DNA of 64,000 nt, from contig CAXXUP010000008.1 in the NCBI GenBank assembly GCA_963662765.2, positions 1 through 64,000 of the forward strand, in the 5' to 3' direction. The position numbers were made by a program, and so were the translations under genes. The notes below the pieces were generated by a model, which saw only the letters and a list, made by a program, of their open reading frames with translations, did no database searches and was not told the DNA's origin. Of the stretch, positions 52,281 through 60,992 are shown piece by piece; position 1 is the first letter of the stretch, and each line of letters begins with the position of its first letter. This DNA is from DATMXT01 sp963662765. GTDB taxonomy: Bacteria > Bacillota > Clostridia > Oscillospirales > Feifaniaceae.

Positions 52281-54461
52281 GTGGCCAAACCAAAACAAAA
52301 GCCCACGCACTACGAGGAGAACTATACCGATCAGCCCATCACCAAGGCGCTTGAGGACAACTACATGCCCTATGCCATGTCGGTCATCGTATCGCGCGCC
52401 ATCCCCGAAATCGACGGTTTTAAGCCCTCCCACCGCAAGCTGCTCTACACCATGTTCAAAATGGGACTTTTGACGGGGGACCGCACCAAGTCGGCCAATG
52501 TCGTGGGCTCCACCATGAAGCTCAATCCCCACGGTGACGCCGCCATCTACGACACGATGGTGCGCCTAACCCGTGATTACGACGCCCTGCTGACCCCCTA
52601 TGTCGACTCCAAGGGCAATTTTGGCAAGGTCTTTTCCCGCGACATGGCCTGGGCGGCGGCCCGGTACACCGAGGTCAAGCTCGACAGTTTTTGCTCTCAG
52701 CTCTTTACCGGCATCGACAAAAACGCCGTTGATATGGTCGACAACTACGACGGCACCACGAAAGAGCCGGTGCTGCTGCCGACCACCTTCCCCAGCATTC
52801 TGGTCAATGCCAATCAGGGCATTGCGGTCGGTATGGCTTCCAACATCTGCTCCTTCAATCTGGCCGAGGTCTGCGATACGGCTGTGGCTATCATTGAAAA
52901 CCCCGACCACAATCTGCTCTCCACCTTACTGGCCCCCGATTTCACACAGGGGGCGGGGCTTGTCTACAACGCGGCGGAGCTTGCCGCCATTTACGCGACG
53001 GGTCGGGGCAGTGTCCGGCTTCGGGCAAAATACGAAGTTCAGGACGGCATGGTCATCATCACCGAGATCCCCTATACGACGACGGTAGAAGCCATTGTCG
53101 ACAAGGTCGTGGAGCTCGCAAAGTCCGGAAAGCTGCGCGAGGTGGCCGACATCCGGGACGAAGTGGACCGCACAGGGCTCAAAATCGCCGTTGAGCTGCG
53201 CCGCGGGGCCGACCCCGACAAAGTCATGCAAAAGCTCTTCAAGCTGACGACGCTTGAGGATACTTTTTCCTGCAACTTCAATGTACTGATCGACGGCATC
53301 CCGAAAGTCTTGGGCGTCCGGGAGATCATCGAAGAGTGGACCACTTTCCGGCTCGGCTGCCTGCGCCGCACTCTGACATATGACGCGCAGGCCATGGCCA
53401 AGAAACTGCATCTGCTCGAAGGGCTCAAAATCATCCTGCTCGACATCGACAAGGCTGTGCGCATCGTGCGGGAGACCGAGGAAGAGCAAGAGGTCGTCCC
53501 CAACCTCATGATCGGCTTCGGGGTGGACGAGGAACAGGCCGAGTACATCGCCGAAATCAAGCTGCGGGCCTTAAACCGGGAGCATGTCCTCACCCGCTTA
53601 AAAGAGGTGGACAAACTCGCCGCCGACCTTGCGGCGCTTCGGGGGGAGCTTGCCAGCGAGGCAAGGCTTGTGGGGCGCATCGTCCGGGAATTAAAAGAGG
53701 TCAAAAAGAAATACGGCGCCCCCCGCAAAACCGAAATTCTCTACGACACCCAGCCGTCCACCGACCTTGCCCTGGACATCCCCGACTACGCTGTCACAGC
53801 ATTTATCACCCGCGAGGGCTATTTCAAGAAAATTACACCCGCCTCTCTTCGGATGAGCGGCGATCACCGGCTCAAGGAGGGGGATGAGATCGTCTCGGCT
53901 ATCGAGACCACCAACCGTGCCGAACTCATCGCCTTCTCATCGGCCGGACTTGCCTATAAGACGAAGCTCGCGGACTTTGAGGACGGCAAGACCTCCGTCA
54001 TGGGGGTCTACCTGCCCTCCAAACTCGGTTTCGATGAAAATGAGAGCGTCGTGGGCACCGTTATCACGACGGACTACGAGGGCTATGTAAACTTCTTCTT
54101 CGAAAACGGCAAAGCGGCAAGAATCCCGCTGCCCTCCTACGCCACAAAGACCAACCGCCGCAAACTGACCGGGGCATTCTCGACCAAGTCCCCACTCGTC
54201 GGCATTACGGCGGGCGACGACGACGTCGTGCTGACGGCCACCTCCGGAAAAGTGCTGCTGCTCTCCCCCGCCGCCATTCCCCCGAAGTCAGCAAGGGACA
54301 CCTTGGGGGTACAGGTCATGCGCTTTACGGCCCGTCACAAGCTGGCCGCGGCCGTCCCCTACCTGCCGGGGGCACTCGCAGCTCCCGACCGGCACCGCGC
54401 AAAGAAGCTGCCGGCCGCAGGTGTTCTGCCGGAGCCGGAACGTCAGCTTGAACTTGAGTAA
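52281..54461 (+). CDS. Type II topoisomerase DNA-cleavage subunit (GyrA/ParC-like, divergent)
   Basis: A 726-residue partner of the upstream ATPase subunit. The N-terminal domain has PYAMSVIVSRAIPEIDGFKP, then NPHGDAAIYDTMVRLT and the DNA-cleaving tyrosine in WAAARYTEVKLDSF (Tyr129). A long coiled coil (LNREHVLTRLKEVDKLAADL) and a C-terminal beta-propeller-like region (AFITREGYFKKITPASLRM) follow. No canonical GyrA box was seen in the propeller, so decatenation (Topo IV-like) seems likelier than supercoiling. The GTG start at 52281 is preceded by AAGGGGGG; GTG 52272 overlaps the site. Confidence 0.85.
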   Translation: MAKPKQKPTHYEENYTDQPITKALEDNYMPYAMSVIVSRAIPEIDGFKPSHRKLLYTMFKMGLLTGDRTKSANVVGSTMKLNPHGDAAIYDTMVRLTRDYDALLTPYVDSKGNFGKVFSRDMAWAAARYTEVKLDSFCSQLFTGIDKNAVDMVDNYDGTTKEPVLLPTTFPSILVNANQGIAVGMASNICSFNLAEVCDTAVAIIENPDHNLLSTLLAPDFTQGAGLVYNAAELAAIYATGRGSVRLRAKYEVQDGMVIITEIPYTTTVEAIVDKVVELAKSGKLREVADIRDEVDRTGLKIAVELRRGADPDKVMQKLFKLTTLEDTFSCNFNVLIDGIPKVLGVREIIEEWTTFRLGCLRRTLTYDAQAMAKKLHLLEGLKIILLDIDKAVRIVRETEEEQEVVPNLMIGFGVDEEQAEYIAEIKLRALNREHVLTRLKEVDKLAADLAALRGELASEARLVGRIVRELKEVKKKYGAPRKTEILYDTQPSTDLALDIPDYAVTAFITREGYFKKITPASLRMSGDHRLKEGDEIVSAIETTNRAELIAFSSAGLAYKTKLADFEDGKTSVMGVYLPSKLGFDENESVVGTVITTDYEGYVNFFFENGKAARIPLPSYATKTNRRKLTGAFSTKSPLVGITAGDDDVVLTATSGKVLLLSPAAIPPKSARDTLGVQVMRFTARHKLAAAVPYLPGALAAPDRHRAKKLPAAGVLPEPERQLELE

Positions 54462-54482
54462 CACGTTTTCATGCGCAGGCGA

Positions 54483-54517
54483 AAAGACCGACGCCTTATT
54501 GCGTCGGTCTTTTTTTA
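54483..54517 (+). terminator. Terminator after the topoisomerase pair
   Basis: AAAGACCGACGC and GCGTCGGTCTTT form a 12-bp stem around CTTATT, followed by a run of seven T. Confidence 0.88.
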
Positions 54518-54530
54518 AGATTGTCTGTGA

Positions 54531-54695
54531 TTACTTGCAGTCCTTGGATGTGCGGTCGTCGCCTTTGGAATTCTGAGAGTTTGTAGTGTTGTTCATGTTG
54601 TTCATGTTGGTTGTGTTGTTCGGAGGGGTCGTGGGATCGAGATTGGAGTTTTTGGGACCCTTGTTCGAAGAGAACTTCTTATCCTTGTCGCTCAT
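54531..54695 (-). CDS. Asn/Thr-rich small hypothetical protein
   Basis: A 54-residue, low-complexity polar protein. The start at 54695 follows GGGAGGTG. The first part is Lys-rich (SDKDKKFSSNKGPKNSNLD), the middle consists of TTPPNN and TNMNNMNNTTNSQN, and it ends DDRTSKDCK. No hydrophobic segment or domain is visible. Small Asn-rich proteins of this sort are common and unnamed in spore-formers; a spore-associated role is a guess. It is convergent with the topoisomerase operon across the terminator. Confidence 0.55.
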   Translation of the reverse strand: MSDKDKKFSSNKGPKNSNLDPTTPPNNTTNMNNMNNTTNSQNSKGDDRTSKDCK

Positions 54696-54740
54696 GCTTT
54701 TCACCTCCCTGCTGCTATGTTGAGAACGGCCCCGCCGCAA

Positions 54741-55156
54741 AAGCCAAAGGGTAAAATAACAGGACCTTCCTTTGCCTTATGATTTACGGGACAACCTTAA
54801 ATATTCCAAATTCACACTTTTTATTGAAATGATTTTTCCAATATGATAAAATTGTCCCAAACGAAGTATTGGCCTGACCAATATGATTCGGAATCCGTTT
54901 TGCAGGGTACGGGCCGACTCGGAGCACGCTTGCATCCCTTGAAGGGCGTCAGCCCATCTGCGGGCCGCTGTCGGCGACATATCGGCTGGTACTCTGCAAA
55001 ATCTTCGACCTAAGCGAGCGCAGATTTTTGGGTCAGGCGAAACTCCATGATGCCGGCGGGACGAGCGCCCGCCAAAGAATGAAATGATGCCTGGCGCAAA
55101 AAGCGGCCCCGCGTAGGCGGGTTCGTATTATATTGGTCAGGCCAAGGAGCAGTTTT
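54741..55156. other. Gene-free region upstream of yebC with a 16-bp inverted repeat
   Basis: TTGGCCTGACCAATAT at 54869-54884 recurs as its exact reverse complement at 55130-55145, next to the yebC ribosome-binding site. Each arm contains TTGG(N5)CCAA, the form of GntR-type operators. The 245 bases between hold several GC-rich short hairpins (for example GGCGGG with CCCGCC near 55052-55070) and no credible ORF. AT-rich sequence at 54775-54860 may hold the promoter. Alternative reading: a small terminal-repeat element. Confidence 0.5.
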
Positions 55157-55882
55157 ATGTCCGGTCATTCCAAATGGAAGAACATCATGCACAAAAAGGA
55201 GAAGGCCGACTCTCAGCGGGCCAAGATCTTCACTAAGATCGGCCGCGAGATTTCGGTCTGCGTCAAGCAGGGGGGCCCCGATCCGGCCGCCAACTCCAAG
55301 CTGCGGGATCTCATCACCAAGGCCCGGAGCAACAACGTGCCGACGGACAACCTCGACCGTTTGATCAAGAAGGCGTCGGGCGACGGCACCGCCGACAATT
55401 ACGAGGACATCACCTACGAGGGCTACGGCCCCTGCGGTGTCGCCATCATCGTAGAGGCGCTGACCGACAACCGCAACCGAACGGCCGGTGACATGCGGCA
55501 TTATTTTGATAAATACGGCGGCAACTTAGGCCAGTCGGGCTCTGTCGGCTGGATGTTCAAGCGCCGCGGCGAGCTCATCATCGAGGCCGAGGATAAGGAC
55601 GCCGACACCGTCATGGAAGCCGCGCTCGAGTGCGGCGCCGAGGACTTTGAGGACGACGGCGAGGTTTTCACCGTCGTCACCTCCGAGGAGAGTTTCGGGG
55701 CCGTCCACGACGCGATGGAAAAAGCCGGCTACGAGTTTTTAGAGGCCGACATTGTCATGGCGCCGACAACCTGGACCAAGATTGAAGACGAGGAGCTTAC
55801 CGCCAAGATGGAAAAGCTGCTCGAACTCATCGAAGAGCACGACGATGTGCAAAATGTCTGGCACAACTGGGACGAAGATTAA
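55157..55882 (+). CDS. yebC: YebC/PmpR family protein
   Basis: A 241-residue DNA- or ribosome-associated factor; members repress transcription or, by recent reports on the family, help translation through proline stretches. The start MSGHSKWKNIMHKKEKADSQ is the invariant family N-terminus, so ATG 55157 is chosen over 55133. AKIFTKIGREI, LDRLIKKASGDGTADNYEDI, EGYGPCGVAIIVEALTDNRN and GGNLGQSGSVGWMF confirm it. It is a single-gene unit between the repeat region and a terminator. Confidence 0.93.
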   Translation: MSGHSKWKNIMHKKEKADSQRAKIFTKIGREISVCVKQGGPDPAANSKLRDLITKARSNNVPTDNLDRLIKKASGDGTADNYEDITYEGYGPCGVAIIVEALTDNRNRTAGDMRHYFDKYGGNLGQSGSVGWMFKRRGELIIEAEDKDADTVMEAALECGAEDFEDDGEVFTVVTSEESFGAVHDAMEKAGYEFLEADIVMAPTTWTKIEDEELTAKMEKLLELIEEHDDVQNVWHNWDED

Positions 55883-55915
55883 AAAAACGGGCCCCCAATA
55901 GGGGCCCGTTTTTTT
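55881..55915. terminator. Bidirectional terminator between yebC and the M20 gene
   Basis: AAAAAACGGGCCCC and GGGGCCCGTTTTTT form a 14-bp stem with loop CAATA; both ends are A/T runs, so it serves both convergent genes. Confidence 0.88.
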
Positions 55916-55929
55916 GACTTTCGAACCGT

Positions 55930-57207
55930 TTACTTTGCAAGACCGGCAAGCTCCAGCCATTTTTTGCCGCTCATCAGCTGCTCAATGGGGGTGTTATCGG
56001 GCGTGAACTCGAAGCTGCCCTCGAAATCCATGAAGTCGAGCGCATACTGAAGCGTGACCGCTGCGCCGCCAAACAGCGCCTCTTCGTCAATGTCGAAGTA
56101 AACGTTGTGGTGGTCGGCGCCGGAGCCGACCGCATCATTCGCGATGCCAAGGAATACGAGAAGACCGGGCGACCGCTTATTGTAGATGGCCATGCACTCG
56201 GAAGCCATCCAAGGCTCGCAGGAGGCGACACCGCCGTCACCCAGCACCTTGCGGATGGCGCCTTCGGCAATGCGGGAGGCGACGGGGTTGTTGATGACGG
56301 CCATGTCGCGGGGGAAATACATGTTAGTTTTGAAGGTTGTGCCATGCTTTTGGCAGCAGTCAACGAATGTCTTCATGAGCTCCTTTGTCCAGTACTCGCC
56401 GACCTTATTCCAGTCCAGAATGCGCAGAGTTCCCTTGAAGGTGATATCGTCCGGAATGATATTTCCGACCGTGCCGAATGTTGTGGCACCGACGCACAGG
56501 GTCACGGGGTAGAAGGGATTGGCCCGCACTGCGACTTTTTCCTTTAGGGATGCGTAGATGTCGCAGAAAGTGTCGAGCGGATTGTTGGCAAGGTCGGGAC
56601 GGCTGCCGTGGCCGCCCCTACCGGTGATTGTGACGTCGAAGGTGAAGGGGCCCGACATGCGGGGGCCTGCGTCGACCGAGACGGTGCCCGACTTCATGGA
56701 GGCCTTGAGGTGGATGACCCAGGCGCCGTCATAATGGTAGTTTGCATCGAGTTCCTTGGCCAGCGCCGCAATGCCGCCGAAAAGTTCCTCGGCCTGCTCG
56801 AAGATCAGAAGATATTTGCCCTTCATCTCAGCCTTGTTCGCCTCGATGACCTTAGCTGCGGCAAGCAGCATAGCGACGTGGCCATCGTGGCCACAGGCAT
56901 GCATGGCGCCATCATTTTTGGACTTGCAGACGCGGGGTCCTTTGAGGTTGTCATCCGTCTCCTGCATGGGCAAGGCATCCATATCGGCCCTAATTAACAG
57001 CGTCTTTCCGGGCTTGCCGCAAGTGATCTCGGCGATGATACCGCCGTTTTGCACGTACTTGTGCGAAATTCCCATGATGTCGAGCTGTCCTTCGATGTAC
57101 TTGATGGTCTCAAACTCCTTGAGCCCCACCTCGGGATTTTCGTGCAGATGCCGGCGCACCTCCACAATGTAGTCCTTTTGCTCACTGATCAGTTTCTTTA
57201 CGTCCAT
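55930..57207 (-). CDS. M20 family amidohydrolase
   Basis: Zinc-dependent aminoacylase/carboxypeptidase of the M20D type, 425 residues. The start at 57207 has AAAGGGG upstream. Blocks in order are RRHLHENPEVGLKEFETIKY, LIRADMDALPMQETDD with the metal Asp, MHACGHDGHVAMLLAAAKV with metal ligands, IFEQAEELFGGIAAL with the catalytic Glu, and the dimerisation-domain GRGGHGSRPDLANNP. A final histidine lies in GSGADHHNVYFDID. The substrate is probably an N-acyl amino acid or a similar amide. It ends at the yebC terminator; an aminotransferase gene lies upstream. Confidence 0.9.
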   Translation of the reverse strand: MDVKKLISEQKDYIVEVRRHLHENPEVGLKEFETIKYIEGQLDIMGISHKYVQNGGIIAEITCGKPGKTLLIRADMDALPMQETDDNLKGPRVCKSKNDGAMHACGHDGHVAMLLAAAKVIEANKAEMKGKYLLIFEQAEELFGGIAALAKELDANYHYDGAWVIHLKASMKSGTVSVDAGPRMSGPFTFDVTITGRGGHGSRPDLANNPLDTFCDIYASLKEKVAVRANPFYPVTLCVGATTFGTVGNIIPDDITFKGTLRILDWNKVGEYWTKELMKTFVDCCQKHGTTFKTNMYFPRDMAVINNPVASRIAEGAIRKVLGDGGVASCEPWMASECMAIYNKRSPGLLVFLGIANDAVGSGADHHNVYFDIDEEALFGGAAVTLQYALDFMDFEGSFEFTPDNTPIEQLMSGKKWLELAGLAK

Positions 57208-57272
57208 AATACACCCCTTTATAATTTTTTGAACACGCGATATTTTCACCTGCCGGCGTCTTCGCCGCAGTA

Positions 57273-58391
57273 TTACAGCGCGGCAAGCCACTGCGAGAAT
57301 ATTCCGAGCCCCCGCTCCAGGTCTCCTTTATTGTTCGCAAAGCCGATGCGCAGGCACTTTTCCATGTCAAAGCAGCTCCCCGGCAGCAGCATGACGCCTG
57401 TGTCCTCCTGGAGGCGGCGGCAGAGCACAGACGAGGGCATGTCGAGGTCGTAGTGCAGCAGTGTCACGGTGCCCGCCTTCGGCTTCGTATAGTGAATATG
57501 GGGCTCTTTTGCCACCCAGCTGTCAAGTATTGCGAGGTTTTCCCGGCAGATGGACAGTGAGCGCGCAAGGATTATTTCCATATTTTCAAGTGCAAGAGCA
57601 GCCAAATAGTCGTCGATCATCCCGACACTGATGACGTGATAGTCCCGCATGTGGGCGAGCATTTCAATGATCTCCTTTGGCGCCGCCACCCAGCCGACGC
57701 GAAGTCCGGCCAAGGAAAAGGGTTTGGACATGGTGCCGGTCGAGATGCCCTTCTCATAGAGGTCGGCGATTGAGGGAGAAAAGGAATCGTCCTCGTGGTT
57801 AAGGCCGCGATAGGCCTCGTCGCAGAGCAGCCAGGCACCGCAGGAGCGGGCGATGTCGACGATTGCCGAAAGCATCTCCTCATCCATCAATGCGCCGATA
57901 GGATTATTCGGGTTATTTATGCAGATGACCTTTGTGCCGGGCGCGGCAAGGCGGCGCAGCTCGTCGAGGTCCGGCTGCCAGCCGAGCTCCTCTTTGAGAG
58001 AGCATGGCGACACGTTCGCCCCGATCGACTCGGGGATGGAGTAGTGCTGCTGATAGGTCGGTAGGATGGTGACGACGTGGTCGCCGGGTTCGACAAGCCC
58101 TGTCAGGGTCAGGGCGTTGGCGCCGATGGCCCCGTGCATGACCGAAATCCGCTCGGGTGAAACAGTCTTGTAGAGGGAGGCAATGGCCTCTCTCAGCCGC
58201 TGTGACCCTTCAATCGCACCATAGGTCAGCTTCATTGCCAGAATATCGTCGATGGCCTTGTTGCCCGCACCCGTCATCTCAAGAAGCTGCCGCACTGTCA
58301 GCGGCTCCACGCAGGTCTCGGCTAGGTTGCAGGTTGCCCAGGTCTCATAGGCGTTCATCCACATCTCAACGCCAAAATCTTTTATTCTCAA
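57273..58391 (-). CDS. Class I/II PLP aminotransferase
   Basis: Fold-type I aminotransferase, 372 residues. The TTG start at 58391 is proposed because GGAGGTG stands 8 bases before it; the ORF itself opens much earlier, overlapping the tRNA. Features are LTYGAIEGSQRLREAIASLY, GAIGANALTLTGLVEPGDHV, the cofactor Asn/Asp region NNPNNPIGALMDEE and LLCDEAYRGL, the PLP lysine in STGTMSKPFSLAGLRVGWVA, and an RIGFANN substrate Arg near the C-terminus. The pattern resembles capreomycidine-synthase-type or general aminotransferases; the substrate is unknown. It lies 65 bases before the M20 gene. Confidence 0.85.
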   Translation of the reverse strand: MRIKDFGVEMWMNAYETWATCNLAETCVEPLTVRQLLEMTGAGNKAIDDILAMKLTYGAIEGSQRLREAIASLYKTVSPERISVMHGAIGANALTLTGLVEPGDHVVTILPTYQQHYSIPESIGANVSPCSLKEELGWQPDLDELRRLAAPGTKVICINNPNNPIGALMDEEMLSAIVDIARSCGAWLLCDEAYRGLNHEDDSFSPSIADLYEKGISTGTMSKPFSLAGLRVGWVAAPKEIIEMLAHMRDYHVISVGMIDDYLAALALENMEIILARSLSICRENLAILDSWVAKEPHIHYTKPKAGTVTLLHYDLDMPSSVLCRRLQEDTGVMLLPGSCFDMEKCLRIGFANNKGDLERGLGIFSQWLAAL

Positions 58392-58509
58392 TAAAATGCA
58401 CCTCCGTTTATAATCATACCATACGGGCCGCCCCACTTCCACATTTTTTTGAGAAAAGGGGTTGCTTTTTAAGTTCTCCCATGGTATTATGTTTCTTGTT
58501 CCGCGACGG

Positions 58510-58586
58510 GCGCCCATAGCTCAGCTGGATAGAGTGTTTGGCTACGAACCAAAAGGTCACAGGTTCGAGTCCTGTTGGGCGCGCCA
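58510..58586 (+). tRNA. tRNA-Arg (anticodon ACG)
   Basis: The cloverleaf is complete: acceptor GCGCCCA pairs with TGGGCGC, D-arm AGCTCAGCTGGATAGAGT, anticodon stem TTTGG/CCAAA with loop CTACGAA giving ACG (58544-58546), T-arm ACAGGTTCGAGTCCTGT, discriminator G and an encoded CCA end. It decodes CGU and, after inosine editing, CGC and CGA. Confidence 0.97.
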
Positions 58587-58683
58587 ATGGTTTAACGGTC
58601 CACAGGTTGAAAAATCTGTGGGCTGTTTGCTATATAATCGTATATATCTTCGTCAATGTATCTTTGACAGATAGGAGGCCGGC

Positions 58684-59307
58684 ATGCTGTACAATCTGGA
58701 TTTGTCCGCCCTGTCCGTCTCGGCATATCGGGAACTGCTCGCCCGCCAAAACCTTTTGCCTGGGCGCAGGATTCTCCTGCAGGACCTCGCCCTTAACTTT
58801 GAAGCCATTAATAGGCAGGGCACTGCCGACATCGCTCAGCTCAAAAAGCAGCTCTCCACCCCGCAAAAGACGGCGGCCTTTGCCACGGCCACCGGCATTC
58901 CCGAAGAATACCTGACCATCCTGAGGCGGGAAATCGGCAGCCTTGAGCAAAAGCCCATTTTGCTTGACAGCTTTCCCGGAGTGGACAATGCGCTTATTTC
59001 CGACTTGAACGGCAGGGGCATCAAAACCTCGAAGGAGTATTTTGAAAGTGCGCTGCCGGGCAGCGAAGAGCTCTTATGCCTGTGCGACCTTGTCCGGATC
59101 AACGGAGTGGGAGCGGTCGCCGCAAGGGCTTTTTATGAGGCGGGCTACCGGACAGCCGCCGATGTCGCCGGTGCGCATGCCGACCAGATGCTCGAACGGG
59201 TGTCCAAAGTCAACGAGGCTAAAGGCTATTACAAGGCGAAGCTTGGCGAAAAAGACATGCAGTTTTGCATTGACTTTGCAATGCTCTTGAAAAAGTACTC
59301 CGGCTGA
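58684..59307 (+). CDS. DUF4332 helix-hairpin-helix protein
   Basis: A 207-residue cytoplasmic protein. The C-terminal half has the helix-hairpin-helix signature of DUF4332: CDLVRINGVGAVAARAFYEA, GYRTAADVAGAHADQMLERV and KVNEAKGYYKAKLGEKDM. The N-terminal half (NLDLSALSVSAYRELLARQN, RRILLQDLALNFEAINRQG) is a distinctive helical region. Helix-hairpin-helix repeats suggest non-specific nucleic-acid binding; no function is established. It has GGAGG at 8 bases and lies directly after the tRNA, before the T-box leader. Confidence 0.78.
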   Translation: MLYNLDLSALSVSAYRELLARQNLLPGRRILLQDLALNFEAINRQGTADIAQLKKQLSTPQKTAAFATATGIPEEYLTILRREIGSLEQKPILLDSFPGVDNALISDLNGRGIKTSKEYFESALPGSEELLCLCDLVRINGVGAVAARAFYEAGYRTAADVAGAHADQMLERVSKVNEAKGYYKAKLGEKDMQFCIDFAMLLKKYSG

Positions 59308-59469
59308 CAAACGCTGGCCACGCTGCCCGCTGTCCCCTGCCGCCGCACATAAGGCGCACTGAATCGGCGGATTTTGTGGAAAATGACATGAAATGCCTTA
59401 TACGCGGGCTTGTATATGCATAAAACGCATGAACTTTACCGCCGGGCCCCAACAAAGCCGCCCAGGCGC
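59308..59469. other. Spacer between the DUF4332 gene and the T-box promoter
   Basis: No gene or clear repeat. Short GC-rich stems occur (for example CCGCCG with CGGCGG near 59340-59376), but no T-run follows. Confidence 0.4.
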
Positions 59470-59499
59470 TTGACAAGGGGAAACCCGCCTGTGTATAAT
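59470..59499 (+). promoter_or_regulatory. Consensus promoter of the T-box leader
   Basis: TTGACA (59470-59475) and TATAAT (59494-59499) are both perfect, spaced by 18 bases. Transcription should begin near 59506, about 20 bases before Stem I. Confidence 0.85.
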
Positions 59500-59524
59500 A
59501 GCCCAAACAGAATACGAAACAAAC

Positions 59525-59797
59525 CAGTGATTAAGAAGAGTAAGCATGCGCAGTATTTGCACAGAGAGCCGCAGGCGGTGGGATTGCGGTAAAATGCGGC
59601 ATGCCGAATGGACTTATGAGGGCAAAACGAAAAGCGCACTTGCGCCCAGTAGTGTTTGACGGGAACTTCACCCGTTATCAATGAAGCGCACATGACTTGT
59701 GTGCGAATACGAGTGGGCGTTTATTACGCCAATTTGGGTGGTACCGCAGGAGTGTATGCTCTTGTCCCTGTTTATTCAGGGACAAGAGCTTTTTTTA
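59525..59797 (+). ncRNA. T-box leader with tryptophan (UGG) specifier
   Basis: Stem I has the 5' side GTGATTAAGAAGAGTAAGC and the 3' side GGCATGCCGAATGGACTTAT. The internal specifier loop is formed by AAGAGTA and GAATGGA, giving codon UGG at 59609-59611. The distal AG bulge and GNUG loop are in AGAGAGCCGCAGGCGGTGGG. The T-box sequence TTTGGGTGGTACCGCAGG is at 59733-59750, and the terminator GCTCTTGTCCCTG with CAGGGACAAGAGC and seven T at 59758-59797. Uncharged tRNA-Trp should allow expression of the downstream transporter. Confidence 0.93.
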
Positions 59798-59942
59798 TTC
59801 CCCGCGGTGCACCCCGGAACTGTGAAAATACTTTTTCGAAGTTAAGGAGTTGGTTTTATGTCGGATGGTTGGTGGCGAAAGTTATCATTTTATGAAAATT
59901 CTCTCATCCCTGAAAACCACATACTATAAGGAGGAACTCACC

Positions 59943-60971
59943 ATGAAAAACACATTAAAAAAGCTGATATCTGTATTCGCCGCAGCCGCTGTTGCATTCT
60001 CGCTTGCCGGCTGCTCCAAAAAGAGCGAGCCGGTGCCGTCCGGCACCGAGGAGCCCGCTTCCTACACCATCGGAGTCATCCAGTATGCACCCCATCCGTC
60101 GCTTGACAACTGCTACAACGGGCTTATTACGGGGCTTCAGGCGGCAGGCTTTGTCGAGGGCGAGAACCTTGAAATCGACCTGCAAAACGCCCAGGGCGAC
60201 ACCTCGACTGCCGACCTGATCGCCAAGAGCATGGTCGCAAAGCACTATGACCTGATCGTGGCCATTGCGACGCCGGCCGCCATGTCGGCCTACGGTGCTG
60301 CCAAGGACACCGACATCCCGGTGGTGTTTCTTGCGGTCTCCGACCCGGTTGCAGCTGGCATCGTGCAGTCCATTGAAAACCCGGGAAACAATTGCACAGG
60401 ATCTGCCGACCTCCTGCCGGTCCGCCCGCAGCTCGAAATGATCCGGGCCTTCATGCCCGAGGCCGCGACTATCGGTATTCTCTACACGACGAGCGAGCCA
60501 AACTCCATCACCCAGCTGGCCGAAATCACGGCGGCCGCCCCGGATTACGGATTTGAGATTGTCGCAGTCGGCGTGACAAACGCCTCCGAAGTGGCGACCG
60601 GCGCCCAAACCCTTGTGGCCAAGGGTGTCGACTGCATCAACAACTTCACCGACAACAATATCGTCAACAACCTCTCGGTGCTGATGCAGGCCGCGGCTGA
60701 AAAGAACATCCCGATGTTCGGCTCGGAAGAAGAACAGCTAAAAAGCGGCTGCCTTGCCGCCCAAAACCTCGACTATGTCGCACTGGGTGAGAAAACCGGC
60801 GGCACAGTGGCCAAAATCCTGTCAGGGCAGGCAAAGGCTAGCGAAATCCCGGTCTATCAGGCAAACGACTGCGAGCCTGTCTACAATCCGGACGTGCTGG
60901 AGGCCTTCTCGATGACGCTGCCGGAAGAATACGCCAATGCGACCGCGATCCATACTGCGGTTGCCGAGTGA
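59943..60971 (+). CDS. trpX: TrpX-like ABC transporter substrate-binding lipoprotein
   Basis: A 342-residue binding protein of the ABC_sub_bind/TrpX type. A lipoprotein signal (LISVFAAAAVAFSLAGC) precedes the domain. YTIGVIQYAPHPSLDNCYNG, LIVAIATPAAMSAYGAAKDT, DIPVVFLAVSDPVAAGIVQS, ATIGILYTTSEPNSI, and GAQTLVAKGVDCINNFTDNN match the family. With a UGG T-box in front, tryptophan import is the best guess. AAGGAGG precedes ATG 59943; an upstream in-frame extension to 59850 lacks support. Confidence 0.85.
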   Translation: MKNTLKKLISVFAAAAVAFSLAGCSKKSEPVPSGTEEPASYTIGVIQYAPHPSLDNCYNGLITGLQAAGFVEGENLEIDLQNAQGDTSTADLIAKSMVAKHYDLIVAIATPAAMSAYGAAKDTDIPVVFLAVSDPVAAGIVQSIENPGNNCTGSADLLPVRPQLEMIRAFMPEAATIGILYTTSEPNSITQLAEITAAAPDYGFEIVAVGVTNASEVATGAQTLVAKGVDCINNFTDNNIVNNLSVLMQAAAEKNIPMFGSEEEQLKSGCLAAQNLDYVALGEKTGGTVAKILSGQAKASEIPVYQANDCEPVYNPDVLEAFSMTLPEEYANATAIHTAVAE

Positions 60972-60992
60972 CAGGAAGCGGACTGGCTATCT

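Noticed and set aside
55930..57291. Longer start at 57291 for the M20 amidohydrolase
   Set aside because: The extra N-terminus is Arg-rich and lacks a ribosome-binding site; the family starts at 57207.
58510..58586. tRNA-Arg as an integration site
   Set aside because: No integrase gene and no repeated tRNA 3' end occur in the flanking sequence.
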